Shown piece after piece: positions 1-5,886 of a DNA stretch of 7,315 nt. A program made the position numbers and the translations under genes. The DNA is from Bifidobacteriaceae bacterium (GTDB taxonomy: Bacteria; Actinomycetota; Actinomycetes; Actinomycetales; WQXJ01): contig JAIRNM010000121.1 in assembly GCA_031258055.1 (NCBI GenBank), forward strand, positions 1 through 7,315, read 5' to 3'. Under the pieces are notes generated by a model. That model saw only the letters and a program-made list of their open reading frames with translations, had not been told where the DNA came from and ran no database searches. Positions within the stretch are counted from its first letter, which is position 1. Each line of letters starts with the position of its first letter.

Positions 1-879
1 CAGACCAGCACCGTTCCATTTGCGCAGCACCCGGCGGGCTTGGTCAACCTGCCAGCTGGTCATACCGAAATCCTTGATCGGGTCTCTGCGGGCCTGAACA
101 GCACCACCGACCTTCGCCAGAGTCCGCAGCTTTGAGGCCAAGGCCCCGATCATCGGCACCGGATCAACGCCAGCATCTAAGGCGTAGCGAGCTAAACGGA
201 GAGCCTCACCGACATCGCCGATTACGGCAGCGTCCGCGACTTTGAACGAAGTCGTTTCGAGGCGGCCACCGTAATAGCGTTCGACCGTTTTTGCGTCAAT
301 AACACCGCTCGTGTCCGCCATCAACTGTTCGGCAGCGGACGCCAATTCCCGCAGATCCGAGCCGACCGCTTCGACCAGCGCCCGAACCGCTGAGCCGTCG
401 ACCTGACGCCCGCCGCGCCTGAACTCGCTCTGGACGAAAATCTCTTTGTCGCGGTCGTATCGGATCGAACTGGCGTTGACCTCGGCCGCTTTGGCGGCCT
501 TGAGTGCGTCCACCAATTTCTTTCCGCCCCGGCCACCGGCGTGCCGGAAAACGACCATCGCCTCAGAGTTGGGCGACTTGATGTAAGCGACGGCGCCGTC
601 CGCGAAATCGCTGTTGGCCTTTTCGCAAGCGTCCACCACAACGACGGTGTATTCAGCGAACAACGAACCCGAAGCAGCCTCCGCCAAAGCGTCACGTTCG
701 GCGCTGGCGGCGTCGATTTCCACCAAGTCCAACTCCGGGTGCTCCTCGCGCGCCAGACGCCCCAGCCGGGCAACGGCCCGATCCGCCAGCAGGCTTTCGG
801 GTCCAGCTACCAAGACCAGCCGGTCTGGTTCGATCCGGTCCCACGGGACAGCGCGCGACCGCGCCGGTGAACTCGCCAT
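1..879 (-). CDS. holA: DNA polymerase III delta subunit (clamp loader), 3'-truncated by the window edge
   Basis: HolA is the wrench subunit of the clamp loader: it opens the beta sliding clamp in the cytoplasm so that the clamp can be placed on primed DNA. The frame is open from ATG 879 to base 1, giving 293 residues with no stop; actinobacterial HolA proteins are a little over 300 residues, so only a short C-terminal piece should be missing. The N-terminal part has the degenerate nucleotide-fold pattern of the delta subunit (LVAGPESLLADRAV, residues 22-36), followed by a FAEYTVVVVDA strand near 74-84. The middle has VGSDLRELASAAEQL (172-186), a hallmark of the family, and the collar-domain region follows from about 215 with VPMIGALASKLRTL (241-254). 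The start is supported by a GGGAAG ribosome site 8 nt upstream. The gene is divergent from glgC. Identification is from recognised family motifs and is strong. Confidence 0.93.
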   Translation of the reverse strand, partial: MASSPARSRAVPWDRIEPDRLVLVAGPESLLADRAVARLGRLAREEHPELDLVEIDAASAERDALAEAASGSLFAEYTVVVVDACEKANSDFADGAVAYIKSPNSEAMVVFRHAGGRGGKKLVDALKAAKAAEVNASSIRYDRDKEIFVQSEFRRGGRQVDGSAVRALVEAVGSDLRELASAAEQLMADTSGVIDAKTVERYYGGRLETTSFKVADAAVIGDVGEALRLARYALDAGVDPVPMIGALASKLRTLAKVGGAVQARRDPIKDFGMTSWQVDQARRVLRKWNGAGL

Positions 880-887
880 GTAACAAG

Positions 888-893
888 CTTCCC
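888..893 (-). promoter_or_regulatory. Ribosome binding site of holA
   Basis: On the minus strand GGGAAG lies 8 nt before the ATG at 879. It is the best Shine-Dalgarno match in the leader and selects this ATG. Another ATG just upstream (minus strand, about 895) is out of frame with holA. Confidence 0.6.
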
Positions 894-903
894 ATGCCTC
901 TCT

Positions 904-947
904 GACGCGAAGAGCTATCCGGATCACTGCCGGAGAGCTCTTGCGTC
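904..947. repeat. Long imperfect inverted repeat in the holA-glgC divergent spacer
   Basis: The arms are GACGC (904-908) with GCGTC (943-947), AAGAGCT (910-916) with AGCTCTT (936-942), and TCCGG (918-922) with CCGGA (930-934). This gives 17 Watson-Crick pairs interrupted only by a bulged G at 909 and an A917/G935 mismatch, with a 7-nt loop (923-929). No G-U pairs are involved, so it folds equally well on either strand. It starts 25 bp upstream of the holA start codon and would lie in the holA leader if transcription starts above it. No clear T-run follows on either strand, so a plain terminator is not the obvious reading. It could be a leader structure or a protein-binding site. Confidence 0.6.
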
Positions 948-1086
948 CTTACGTCTGGAGACCGCACTGGGCAACCGGTAGGCTGGTTGGGCAGGCAAGC
1001 TGACTGGGCTCCGGCGGTGTCGCGAGCGGCGTCCCAGAAAGATAAGAAAATCCCAGGCGAAGCCCCCGCGCCGACGCGAGAAAGGG

Positions 1087-1092
1087 TAACTT
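1087..1092 (+). promoter_or_regulatory. Candidate -10 box of glgC (possible leaderless start)
   Basis: TAACTT fits the actinobacterial TANNNT -10 consensus and its last T is followed by exactly 7 nt before the glgC ATG at 1100. Transcription could therefore begin at or beside the start codon. No TTG-type -35 is visible at the expected distance (about 1062-1069 is CG-rich), so the promoter call is weak. The alternative is ordinary initiation using AAAGGG at 1081-1086, but its 13-nt spacing to the ATG is long. Confidence 0.35.
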
Positions 1093-1099
1093 CCTAGGC

Positions 1100-2341
1100 A
1101 TGGCTACTCCCCGGGTCTTAGCGATCGTGCTGGCGGGTGGCGAAGGCAAGCGGCTGATGCCGCTCACCCGCGACCGTGCCAAGCCAGCCGTACCGTTCGG
1201 CGGCATCTACCGCCTGATCGACTTTCCTTTATCCAACCTGGTCAACTCCGGCTACCTCCAGATCGTTGTGTTGACCCAGTACAAGTCTCATTCGCTGGAC
1301 CGCCACATCGCGTCCACTTGGAACCTGTCCTCGCTGCTGCATCAATATGTCGCGCCGGTGCCAGCGCAGCAGCGCAAAGGCAAGAACTGGTTCCTCGGTT
1401 CAGCCGATGCGATCTACCAGTCGTTGAATCTCCTCGACGACGAGAAACCAGACATCGTGGTGGTGGTCGGCGCCGACCACGTCTACAGGATGGATTTCTC
1501 GCAAATGGTCCGCCAGCATATCGACTCCGGCGCTGATCTGACGGTCGCCGGCATCCGCCAGCCTATTGGCCTAGCGGACCAGTTCGGTGTCTTGGAAACC
1601 GACCCGGAGCGGCCTGGCTTCATCAAAGAATTCCGCGAGAAACCAACCGACGCCGTTGGCTTGGCGGACGACCCAGGCTCGGTCCTCGCCTCGATGGGGA
1701 ACTACGTCTTCAACGCTGAGGCCCTGGTTGAGGCGGTCTTGGCTGACGCCACCAAGGTCTCTTCCCGCCATGACATGGGCGGAGATATCGTGCCGGCCTT
1801 CGTGGAGCGCGGCGCCGCCGGGTTCTATGACTTCAAGTACAACGATGTGCCCGGTTCGACCGACCGCGACCGCGCCTACTGGCGCGATGTCGGCACCCTG
1901 GACGTCTACTACGACGCCCACCGCGACCTGATTTCGACGGTGCCAATCTTCAATTTGTACAACTGGCGTTGGCCTCTGATCACCGGAAACACCGGACAGC
2001 CGCCCGCTAAGTTCACCCATGCTGAGCCAGGCCGCCTGGGCCACGCCTCGCGTTCGCTGGTTTCGCCTGGCGTGATCGTGTCCGGCGGCTCCATTTCCGG
2101 GTCGGTGGTCTCGCCTGGAGTGCATCTGCATTCCTGGTCACAGGTGACCGATTCGGTCGTCCTGCATGATGTCGAAGTCGGTCGGCACGCCCACGTCAAC
2201 CGCGCGATCATTGACAAATCGGTGACTGTCGCCCCCGGCGCGACCATCGGCATAGACCACGAACTTGACCGCTCGCGTGGATACGCCGTCACAGTCGGCG
2301 GCATCACGGTGGTGCCCAAGGGCGCCCACGTCGAGCAATGA
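1100..2341 (+). CDS. glgC: Glucose-1-phosphate adenylyltransferase (ADP-glucose pyrophosphorylase)
   Basis: GlgC makes ADP-glucose and pyrophosphate from ATP and glucose-1-phosphate, the committed step of bacterial glycogen (and related alpha-glucan) synthesis in the cytoplasm. The 413-residue length is normal for actinobacterial GlgC. The N-terminal nucleotidyltransferase domain has LAGGEGKRL (11-19) for nucleotide binding, [10 protein letters not shown] (26-35), [10 protein letters not shown] (100-109), GADHVYRMD (124-132, with the catalytic Asp at 126), EKP (180-182), MGNYVF (199-204), DMGGD (225-229) and YWRDVGT (260-266). From about residue 310 the protein becomes the hexapeptide-repeat left-handed beta-helix ([20 protein letters not shown] and onward), the usual C-terminal domain of the allosteric tetramer. 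The stop overlaps the serB start by 4 nt, so the two genes are probably translationally coupled. The start has a poorly spaced SD, consistent with the leaderless option noted upstream. Confidence 0.96.
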   Translation: MATPRVLAIVLAGGEGKRLMPLTRDRAKPAVPFGGIYRLIDFPLSNLVNSGYLQIVVLTQYKSHSLDRHIASTWNLSSLLHQYVAPVPAQQRKGKNWFLGSADAIYQSLNLLDDEKPDIVVVVGADHVYRMDFSQMVRQHIDSGADLTVAGIRQPIGLADQFGVLETDPERPGFIKEFREKPTDAVGLADDPGSVLASMGNYVFNAEALVEAVLADATKVSSRHDMGGDIVPAFVERGAAGFYDFKYNDVPGSTDRDRAYWRDVGTLDVYYDAHRDLISTVPIFNLYNWRWPLITGNTGQPPAKFTHAEPGRLGHASRSLVSPGVIVSGGSISGSVVSPGVHLHSWSQVTDSVVLHDVEVGRHAHVNRAIIDKSVTVAPGATIGIDHELDRSRGYAVTVGGITVVPKGAHVEQ

Positions 2342-3003
2342 GCTTTACGAACCTGCTGGTCATGGACGTCGATTCGACTTTGACCAGCACCGAAGGAATT
2401 GACCTACTGGCGGACCTGGCGGGCAGCGGCCCGGCCGTCGCCGCTATCACCGAGCGGGCGATGCGCGGTGAACTGGACTTCGCCGCCTCTTTGCGCGAGC
2501 GGGTCGCCACTCTGCGCGGCCTGCCTGCCAGCGCTGTTGACCAGGCCCGGGCTCAAGTGTCGCTTTCGCCTGGCGCCCGCCCGCTCATCGCCGCGCTGCG
2601 AGCCGAGGGTTGGGCGGTCGGCGCGGTCAGCGGCGGTTTCCTCCAGATGGTGGAGCCCTTAGCCGTGGAGTTGGGCTTGGATTTCTATCGCGCCAATCTC
2701 CTAGAGGTGGCCGATGCCGTCCTCACCGGTAACGTCACCGGCCCCGTGGTCGACCGGGCGGCCAAGGCGGCGGCGCTGCGCCAATGGGCCGGGAAGCTGG
2801 GGCTGGGCTTGGATAAAGTGGCTGCGATCGGCGACGGCGCCAATGACCTTGACATGATGGACGCGGCCGGGCTGTCGATCGCATACGGCGGCAAACCGGC
2901 CGTGGTCGCGGCGGCCGATTATTGTGTCTCCGGTTCGCTGTTAGAAGCTCTCCCGATCCTCCGCGCCTTCACCGCGGTGCCCCAAGCGGACCCTGTTACG
3001 TGA
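2338..3003 (+). CDS. serB: Phosphoserine phosphatase (HAD superfamily)
   Basis: SerB hydrolyses O-phosphoserine to serine, the last step of the phosphorylated serine pathway; it is cytoplasmic and Mg-dependent. Seen in the 221-residue product: HAD motif I DVDST (10-14, nucleophile Asp10 and acid/base Asp12); the SerB-type Glu20 in the following segment; the cap pattern [12 protein letters not shown] (37-48); motif II SGGF (98-101); a motif III Lys at about 143; and motif [12 protein letters not shown] (165-174, metal-binding Asp166 and Asp170). It is a compact single-domain form without the N-terminal ACT domains of mycobacterial SerB2, so feedback control through ACT is not expected. The ATG overlaps the glgC stop in an ATGA junction with no well-spaced SD of its own, which points to coupled re-initiation. 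A pathway link between glycogen and serine is not implied. Another small-molecule phosphatase of the same subfamily cannot be fully excluded. Confidence 0.9.
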   Translation: MSFTNLLVMDVDSTLTSTEGIDLLADLAGSGPAVAAITERAMRGELDFAASLRERVATLRGLPASAVDQARAQVSLSPGARPLIAALRAEGWAVGAVSGGFLQMVEPLAVELGLDFYRANLLEVADAVLTGNVTGPVVDRAAKAAALRQWAGKLGLGLDKVAAIGDGANDLDMMDAAGLSIAYGGKPAVVAAADYCVSGSLLEALPILRAFTAVPQADPVT

Positions 3004-3056
3004 AGCTAGGCGGACCCCGTGCTGCCTCACTGTCAAATGCCCGCGAAATCGGACCC
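2987..3056 (+). repeat. Three direct copies of CGGACCC upstream of the flavoprotein promoter
   Basis: The heptamer CGGACCC occurs at 2987-2993, 3011-3017 and 3050-3056, spaced 24 and 39 bp start to start. The first copy is inside the serB 3' end, the second is in the spacer and the third directly abuts the candidate -35 at 3057. They could be regulator-binding half-sites or a chance recurrence in GC-rich DNA. Confidence 0.3.
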
Positions 3057-3085
3057 TTGTGGTCGGTCAGGGCCGCTAATAAGCT
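3057..3085 (+). promoter_or_regulatory. Candidate vegetative promoter of the flavoprotein gene
   Basis: The -35 is TTGTGG (3057-3062), the spacer is exactly 17 bp, and the -10 is TAAGCT (3080-3085), which fits the actinobacterial TANNNT form. The start codon begins after a further 7 nt, so the transcript would begin at or next to the A of the ATG and be leaderless. This agrees with the absence of any Shine-Dalgarno sequence before the ATG. It is the best promoter candidate in the window, though only the first three bases of the -35 match TTGACA. Confidence 0.5.
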
Positions 3086-3094
3086 TCGGCTTAT
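3079..3094. promoter_or_regulatory. Perfect inverted repeat over the -10 box and start codon of the flavoprotein gene
   Basis: ATAAGC (3079-3084), TTCG (3085-3088) and GCTTAT (3089-3094) form a 6-bp perfect stem with a C(UUCG)G tetraloop, one of the most stable RNA tetraloops known. The right arm includes the A and T of the start codon; the left arm covers most of the -10 box. If transcription starts upstream, the hairpin would hide the start codon; if the mRNA is leaderless, the repeat acts only as DNA and could be an operator. Confidence 0.5.
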
Positions 3095-4853
3095 GGCTAA
3101 AGAAAAGAGCAGCCCCAGCTCGGAGGGGAAGAATAAGACTGTTTCCAGAAGATCGTTCTTAGGCGGCACCGCCGTCACCGTGGGAAGCGCGGCCGCACTG
3201 GCCGGACTCGCCGCCTGCTCGCCATCCAGTGGCGACGACGGCGGCGGCGGGGGCGGGGAATCGACCGGCCCCGCCAAGCTGGACACCGACAAGTATCCAG
3301 CGTTGGGCGACGCCAGAAACCCGATCGACTGGTTGGGAACCCCGCCAGATATCACCCCCGAGGACTGCGCGGAGACCGTTGAAGCCGACGTGGTGGTAAT
3401 CGGCGCCGCGGTAGCTGGCGAGATCGCCGCCTACAGCGCCGTCAAAGCCGGTGCGAAAACAGTGGTGCTGGAGCGTAACGGCACCGCCCACATCTCCGGC
3501 AGCGGCATCGCCTTCTCCAACGCGAGGTACATGATCGAAGGAGGTATGCCGGAGATTGACAAGTACGAGTTGTTCCAGAAGATATTCAACGAATTGCAGG
3601 GGCGTTGCGACCAAGGTCTGCTGGCTAGCTGGGTGTGGCACAGCGGCTCCGTGCTGGACCAAGTGACTGAGGACATCCTCATACCTGCGGGCGGCCCCAT
3701 GGGCCAGCTACAGGGCGTAGGCGCTCCGGCAGACCCAGAAAAGCCGCGCAGCCTCTTCCAAAACATGTCCACCCATGTCAACTTCGACGACAGCGGCGGC
3801 GACAATCTGGAGAAGTTCAACAACGTGGTGCACGATTGGATCGAGGCCAACGGCGGCGAGATCCACTACAACACCACCGCCCGCGTCCTAACCCAGGACG
3901 CCGACGGCAGGGTGACCGGGGTTATTGCCCAGAAGGACGACGACGGCGACTACGTCTACTACAAGGCCTCCGGCGGCGTTGTGGTGGCCTCCGGCTCCTA
4001 TGGCGGCAACGAGGAAATGATCGAGGCTTTCGCCAACCCATGGCTGCGCGAATACGCCAGGAACTACCGCGTCTACAACGCCCGCGTCACCGAGACCTCC
4101 CCCATCACCACCAAGGAAACGATGGATGACGGCAGCGGCCACAAGATGATGTGCTGGGTTGGCGCCGTCATGGAGCAAATCGACCCGTCGTTCCAGTCCT
4201 GGGAGGACACCGGCTACTGGTTCTGGCCGTTCCTGCAGGTCGACACCGCCGGTCGGCGTTTCCGCAACGAGTCGTCCTCCTGGCTGGACCACACCCATCT
4301 GATCGCCGAGCTGCCAGCGGGCGTGAACTACTATTGGCAGATCCGCCCGACCAATGATTTCGAGATGCCCAGCACCTTGTTCCCGCTCACTGCCGACCAA
4401 TGGGCCTCCGGCTTCGAGGGTCAGTGGGTGGTGCATGAGGCGGACACGATTGAGGAGCTGGCCGAGAAAATCGAGGTCGATCCGGCGGTGCTGCGCGCCA
4501 CGGTGGACCGGTACAACGAGATCTGCGCCAGCGGCGTTGACGACGATTACGGCAAGCTGCCGAAGTTCCTCAACGCCGTCGAGGGAGCGCCCTACAGTGC
4601 GACCAGGGCAGAGTGCCACTTCTACTGCACATCCAGTGGCGTCAAGAACGACCGATTCGGCCAGGTCTTGGACAAGGAGTGGAACCCGATTCCCGGCTTG
4701 TTCGCGGCCGGCAACTCCGTCGGCTGGCGCCTGGGCAGCGGTTACCAGATGATCGCCGGTGGTCTGTGCAACGGCTGGGCCTTCTTCCAAGGCTACGTCT
4801 GCGGCGCCAAAGCCGCCAACGCCGACTGGACCTTCGACGACATGCCCGCGTAG
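3093..4853 (+). CDS. Tat-exported lipoprotein flavoenzyme of the FAD_binding_2 / fumarate reductase-like family, substrate unknown
   Basis: The 586-residue product starts with a twin-arginine signal: SRRSFLG at 18-24, a hydrophobic stretch to about 41, and lipobox LAAC with the lipidated Cys at 42. A Ser/Gly/Asp linker follows (43-60). It should be folded with FAD in the cytoplasm, exported by Tat and anchored on the outer face of the membrane. The FAD domain begins with ADVVVIGAAVAGEIAA (98-113), and VVLERN (124-129) supplies the acidic residue for the ribose. GRRFRNE (387-393) and IPGLFAAGN (533-541) followed by GG and a C-terminal FAD-capping helix are family landmarks. Residues corresponding to His365, Arg402, His504 and Arg544 of Shewanella fumarate reductase appear to be Asp364, Trp397, Cys512 and a non-Arg residue near 552-554, so fumarate is an unlikely substrate. 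There is no FMN-binding or haem domain and no electron-transfer partner next to it. The frame is open back to 2922, but the ATG at 3093 is preferred because it gives a standard Tat signal and avoids overlapping serB. The product is probably a reductase or dehydrogenase of an unsaturated, perhaps aromatic, compound. Confidence 0.88.
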   Translation: MAKEKSSPSSEGKNKTVSRRSFLGGTAVTVGSAAALAGLAACSPSSGDDGGGGGGESTGPAKLDTDKYPALGDARNPIDWLGTPPDITPEDCAETVEADVVVIGAAVAGEIAAYSAVKAGAKTVVLERNGTAHISGSGIAFSNARYMIEGGMPEIDKYELFQKIFNELQGRCDQGLLASWVWHSGSVLDQVTEDILIPAGGPMGQLQGVGAPADPEKPRSLFQNMSTHVNFDDSGGDNLEKFNNVVHDWIEANGGEIHYNTTARVLTQDADGRVTGVIAQKDDDGDYVYYKASGGVVVASGSYGGNEEMIEAFANPWLREYARNYRVYNARVTETSPITTKETMDDGSGHKMMCWVGAVMEQIDPSFQSWEDTGYWFWPFLQVDTAGRRFRNESSSWLDHTHLIAELPAGVNYYWQIRPTNDFEMPSTLFPLTADQWASGFEGQWVVHEADTIEELAEKIEVDPAVLRATVDRYNEICASGVDDDYGKLPKFLNAVEGAPYSATRAECHFYCTSSGVKNDRFGQVLDKEWNPIPGLFAAGNSVGWRLGSGYQMIAGGLCNGWAFFQGYVCGAKAANADWTFDDMPA

Positions 4854-4893
4854 CGGCGCAAGCATTCAGCGCGGCAATGGCGAGCGCTGGCTC

Positions 4894-4946
4894 CGGCAGT
4901 CGACGTCGATCGGGCAACCGGTCGGCGTCGGCTGCCGTTCGTTTCG
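4894..4946 (+). terminator. Strong stem-loop terminator after the flavoprotein gene
   Basis: The left arm 4894-4913 pairs completely with 4918-4937: 20 bp, of which three are G-U wobbles (4900/4931, 4906/4925, 4910/4921), closed by a GCAA tetraloop (4914-4917) of the GNRA type. TTCGTTTCG follows directly (4938-4946), a short and imperfect U-rich tail. It starts 41 nt after the flavoprotein stop. On the minus strand the three wobbles become A-C mismatches, so the structure favours the plus-strand transcript, although the convergent DUF3097 mRNA may use it less efficiently. Whether it acts as an intrinsic or a Rho-assisted terminator, or as a 3'-end stabiliser, cannot be told from sequence. Confidence 0.75.
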
Positions 4947-4986
4947 CGACGCGCCGTTGACCGGGAACTGGCCACTCAGGATCGGC

Positions 4987-5886
4987 CTAACTGCCAGTGG
5001 TGAGGGTGGCCACGAAGTCGATTAGCTCCTCGACCCGCCCGGTCAAGGCCGGTTCAAGATCGGCTATCTGGTTGACTGAGCCGAGGATCCGCCGCCAAGC
5101 CGCGGCGATGTCGGACTGGTCGCGATGCGGCCAGCCGAGCGCCGTCAGCACGCCAGTCTTCCAGTCGGTTCCGCGCCGCACCTGCGGCCAGGCCGCCAAG
5201 CCTAGTCGCTGCGGTTTGACCGCCTGCCAGATGTCCACGAACGGGTGTCCCACAACCAGAATTGACCCGGCCTCACATTCGGCCGTCACCGCATCGGCAA
5301 TCTGTTGCTCCTTAGAGCCCGCCACTAGGTGGTCCACCAGCACGCCAAGCCGCGCCTCGCCCGCCGCCGGAGAGAAGCGCCGGACCTTTTCTGGCAGATT
5401 GTCAACACCATCCAGCATCTCTACCACCACGCCCTCCAAGGCCAGGTCCTCGCCCCAGATTTTGGCGACCAATTCGGCATCGTGCCGCCCCTCCACCCAG
5501 ATCCGCGACGGCCTGGCGACCCGCGCTCGGACACCGTCCAGCGCCACCGAACCCGAGGCTGTCCGTCGCTTGATGTGGCTAGGCCGCGGCCGGTCCGCGC
5601 CAAGCACGAGGGCGACCGGCTCGCCTTCAATCAGAAACCCCGGCCCCAATCGGAAGCTCCGCACCCGTCCGCGCCGGTCTTCCAGAGCGGCAACCAGCAT
5701 GCCGCCGGACTTCTCGACTCTGACAATGGCCCCAACCCAACCCGTCTCCGCGTCCTCCACGACCAAGCCCAGTTCGGCTACAACTTTGCCCGATGCCGTC
5801 AACTTAGGCCGCAACGGGTCGTTCGACAAAACATCGCGGCCGTAACGGTCCCAAGCACGGGTTCTGGCAGCGCCCCGGTCAGACAA
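4987..5886 (-). CDS. DUF3097 family protein, function unknown
   Basis: This is a roughly 299-residue cytoplasmic protein with no signal peptide or membrane segment. I recognise the actinobacterial DUF3097 family from RYGRDVL near the N-terminus, ELGLVVEDAETGWVGAIVRVEK (39-59), RPSRIWVEGRHDAELV (125-140), GVLVDHLVAGSKEQQ (181-195), GHPFVDIWQAVKP (213-225), DWKTGVLTALGWP (241-253) and a C-terminal LEPALTGRVEELIDFV (277-292). No function is established to my knowledge. The segment 128-195 resembles a TOPRIM fold: a strand ending in a conserved Glu (VEG, Glu132), then a strand ending in an Asp (VDH, Asp185) with a Gly-Ser-Lys-Glu turn; this is inference. Two TTG starts are possible. TTG 5886 is preferred because GGAG lies 6 nt upstream; TTG 5892 would place the GGAG directly against the start. 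It overlaps the dop 3' end by 8 bp, so it is likely co-transcribed and coupled with dop. The stop is TAG at 4987-4989. Confidence 0.85.
   Translation of the reverse strand: MSDRGAARTRAWDRYGRDVLSNDPLRPKLTASGKVVAELGLVVEDAETGWVGAIVRVEKSGGMLVAALEDRRGRVRSFRLGPGFLIEGEPVALVLGADRPRPSHIKRRTASGSVALDGVRARVARPSRIWVEGRHDAELVAKIWGEDLALEGVVVEMLDGVDNLPEKVRRFSPAAGEARLGVLVDHLVAGSKEQQIADAVTAECEAGSILVVGHPFVDIWQAVKPQRLGLAAWPQVRRGTDWKTGVLTALGWPHRDQSDIAAAWRRILGSVNQIADLEPALTGRVEELIDFVATLTTGS

Noticed and set aside
321..773. 150-codon minus-strand frame inside the holA region
   Set aside because: A different frame of the same strand as holA, which is open over the whole 1-879 interval and carries the delta-subunit motifs.
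961..1000. Minus-strand promoter for holA (TTGCCC, 17 bp, TAAGGA)
   Set aside because: The spacing is good but the -10 lacks the final T; too weak to list as a feature.
1018..1046. Alternative glgC promoter TGTCGC-17 bp-GATAAG
   Set aside because: Neither box fits the vegetative consensus well; TAACTT at 1087 is a better -10, although it lacks a -35.
1571..2131. 186-codon open frame antisense to glgC
   Set aside because: Shadow of glgC; low-complexity Gly/Val/Arg-rich translation with no known motif.
2922..3092. Upstream extension of the flavoprotein by 57 codons
   Set aside because: It would overlap serB by 82 bp and put an atypical Pro/Arg-rich stretch before an otherwise standard Tat signal. 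The ATG at 3093 has the better promoter context.
3888..4865. Long open frame (325 codons) on the minus strand
   Set aside because: It is antisense to the flavoprotein gene, whose FAD motifs and Tat signal are unambiguous. The mirrored frame arises from the strong C/G third-position bias; its translation shows no recognisable family.
4966..5000. Short inverted repeat ACTGGC / GCCAGT near the DUF3097 stop as a minus-strand terminator
   Set aside because: Six-bp arms with a long loop, one arm inside the DUF3097 coding end and no U-tract; not supportable.
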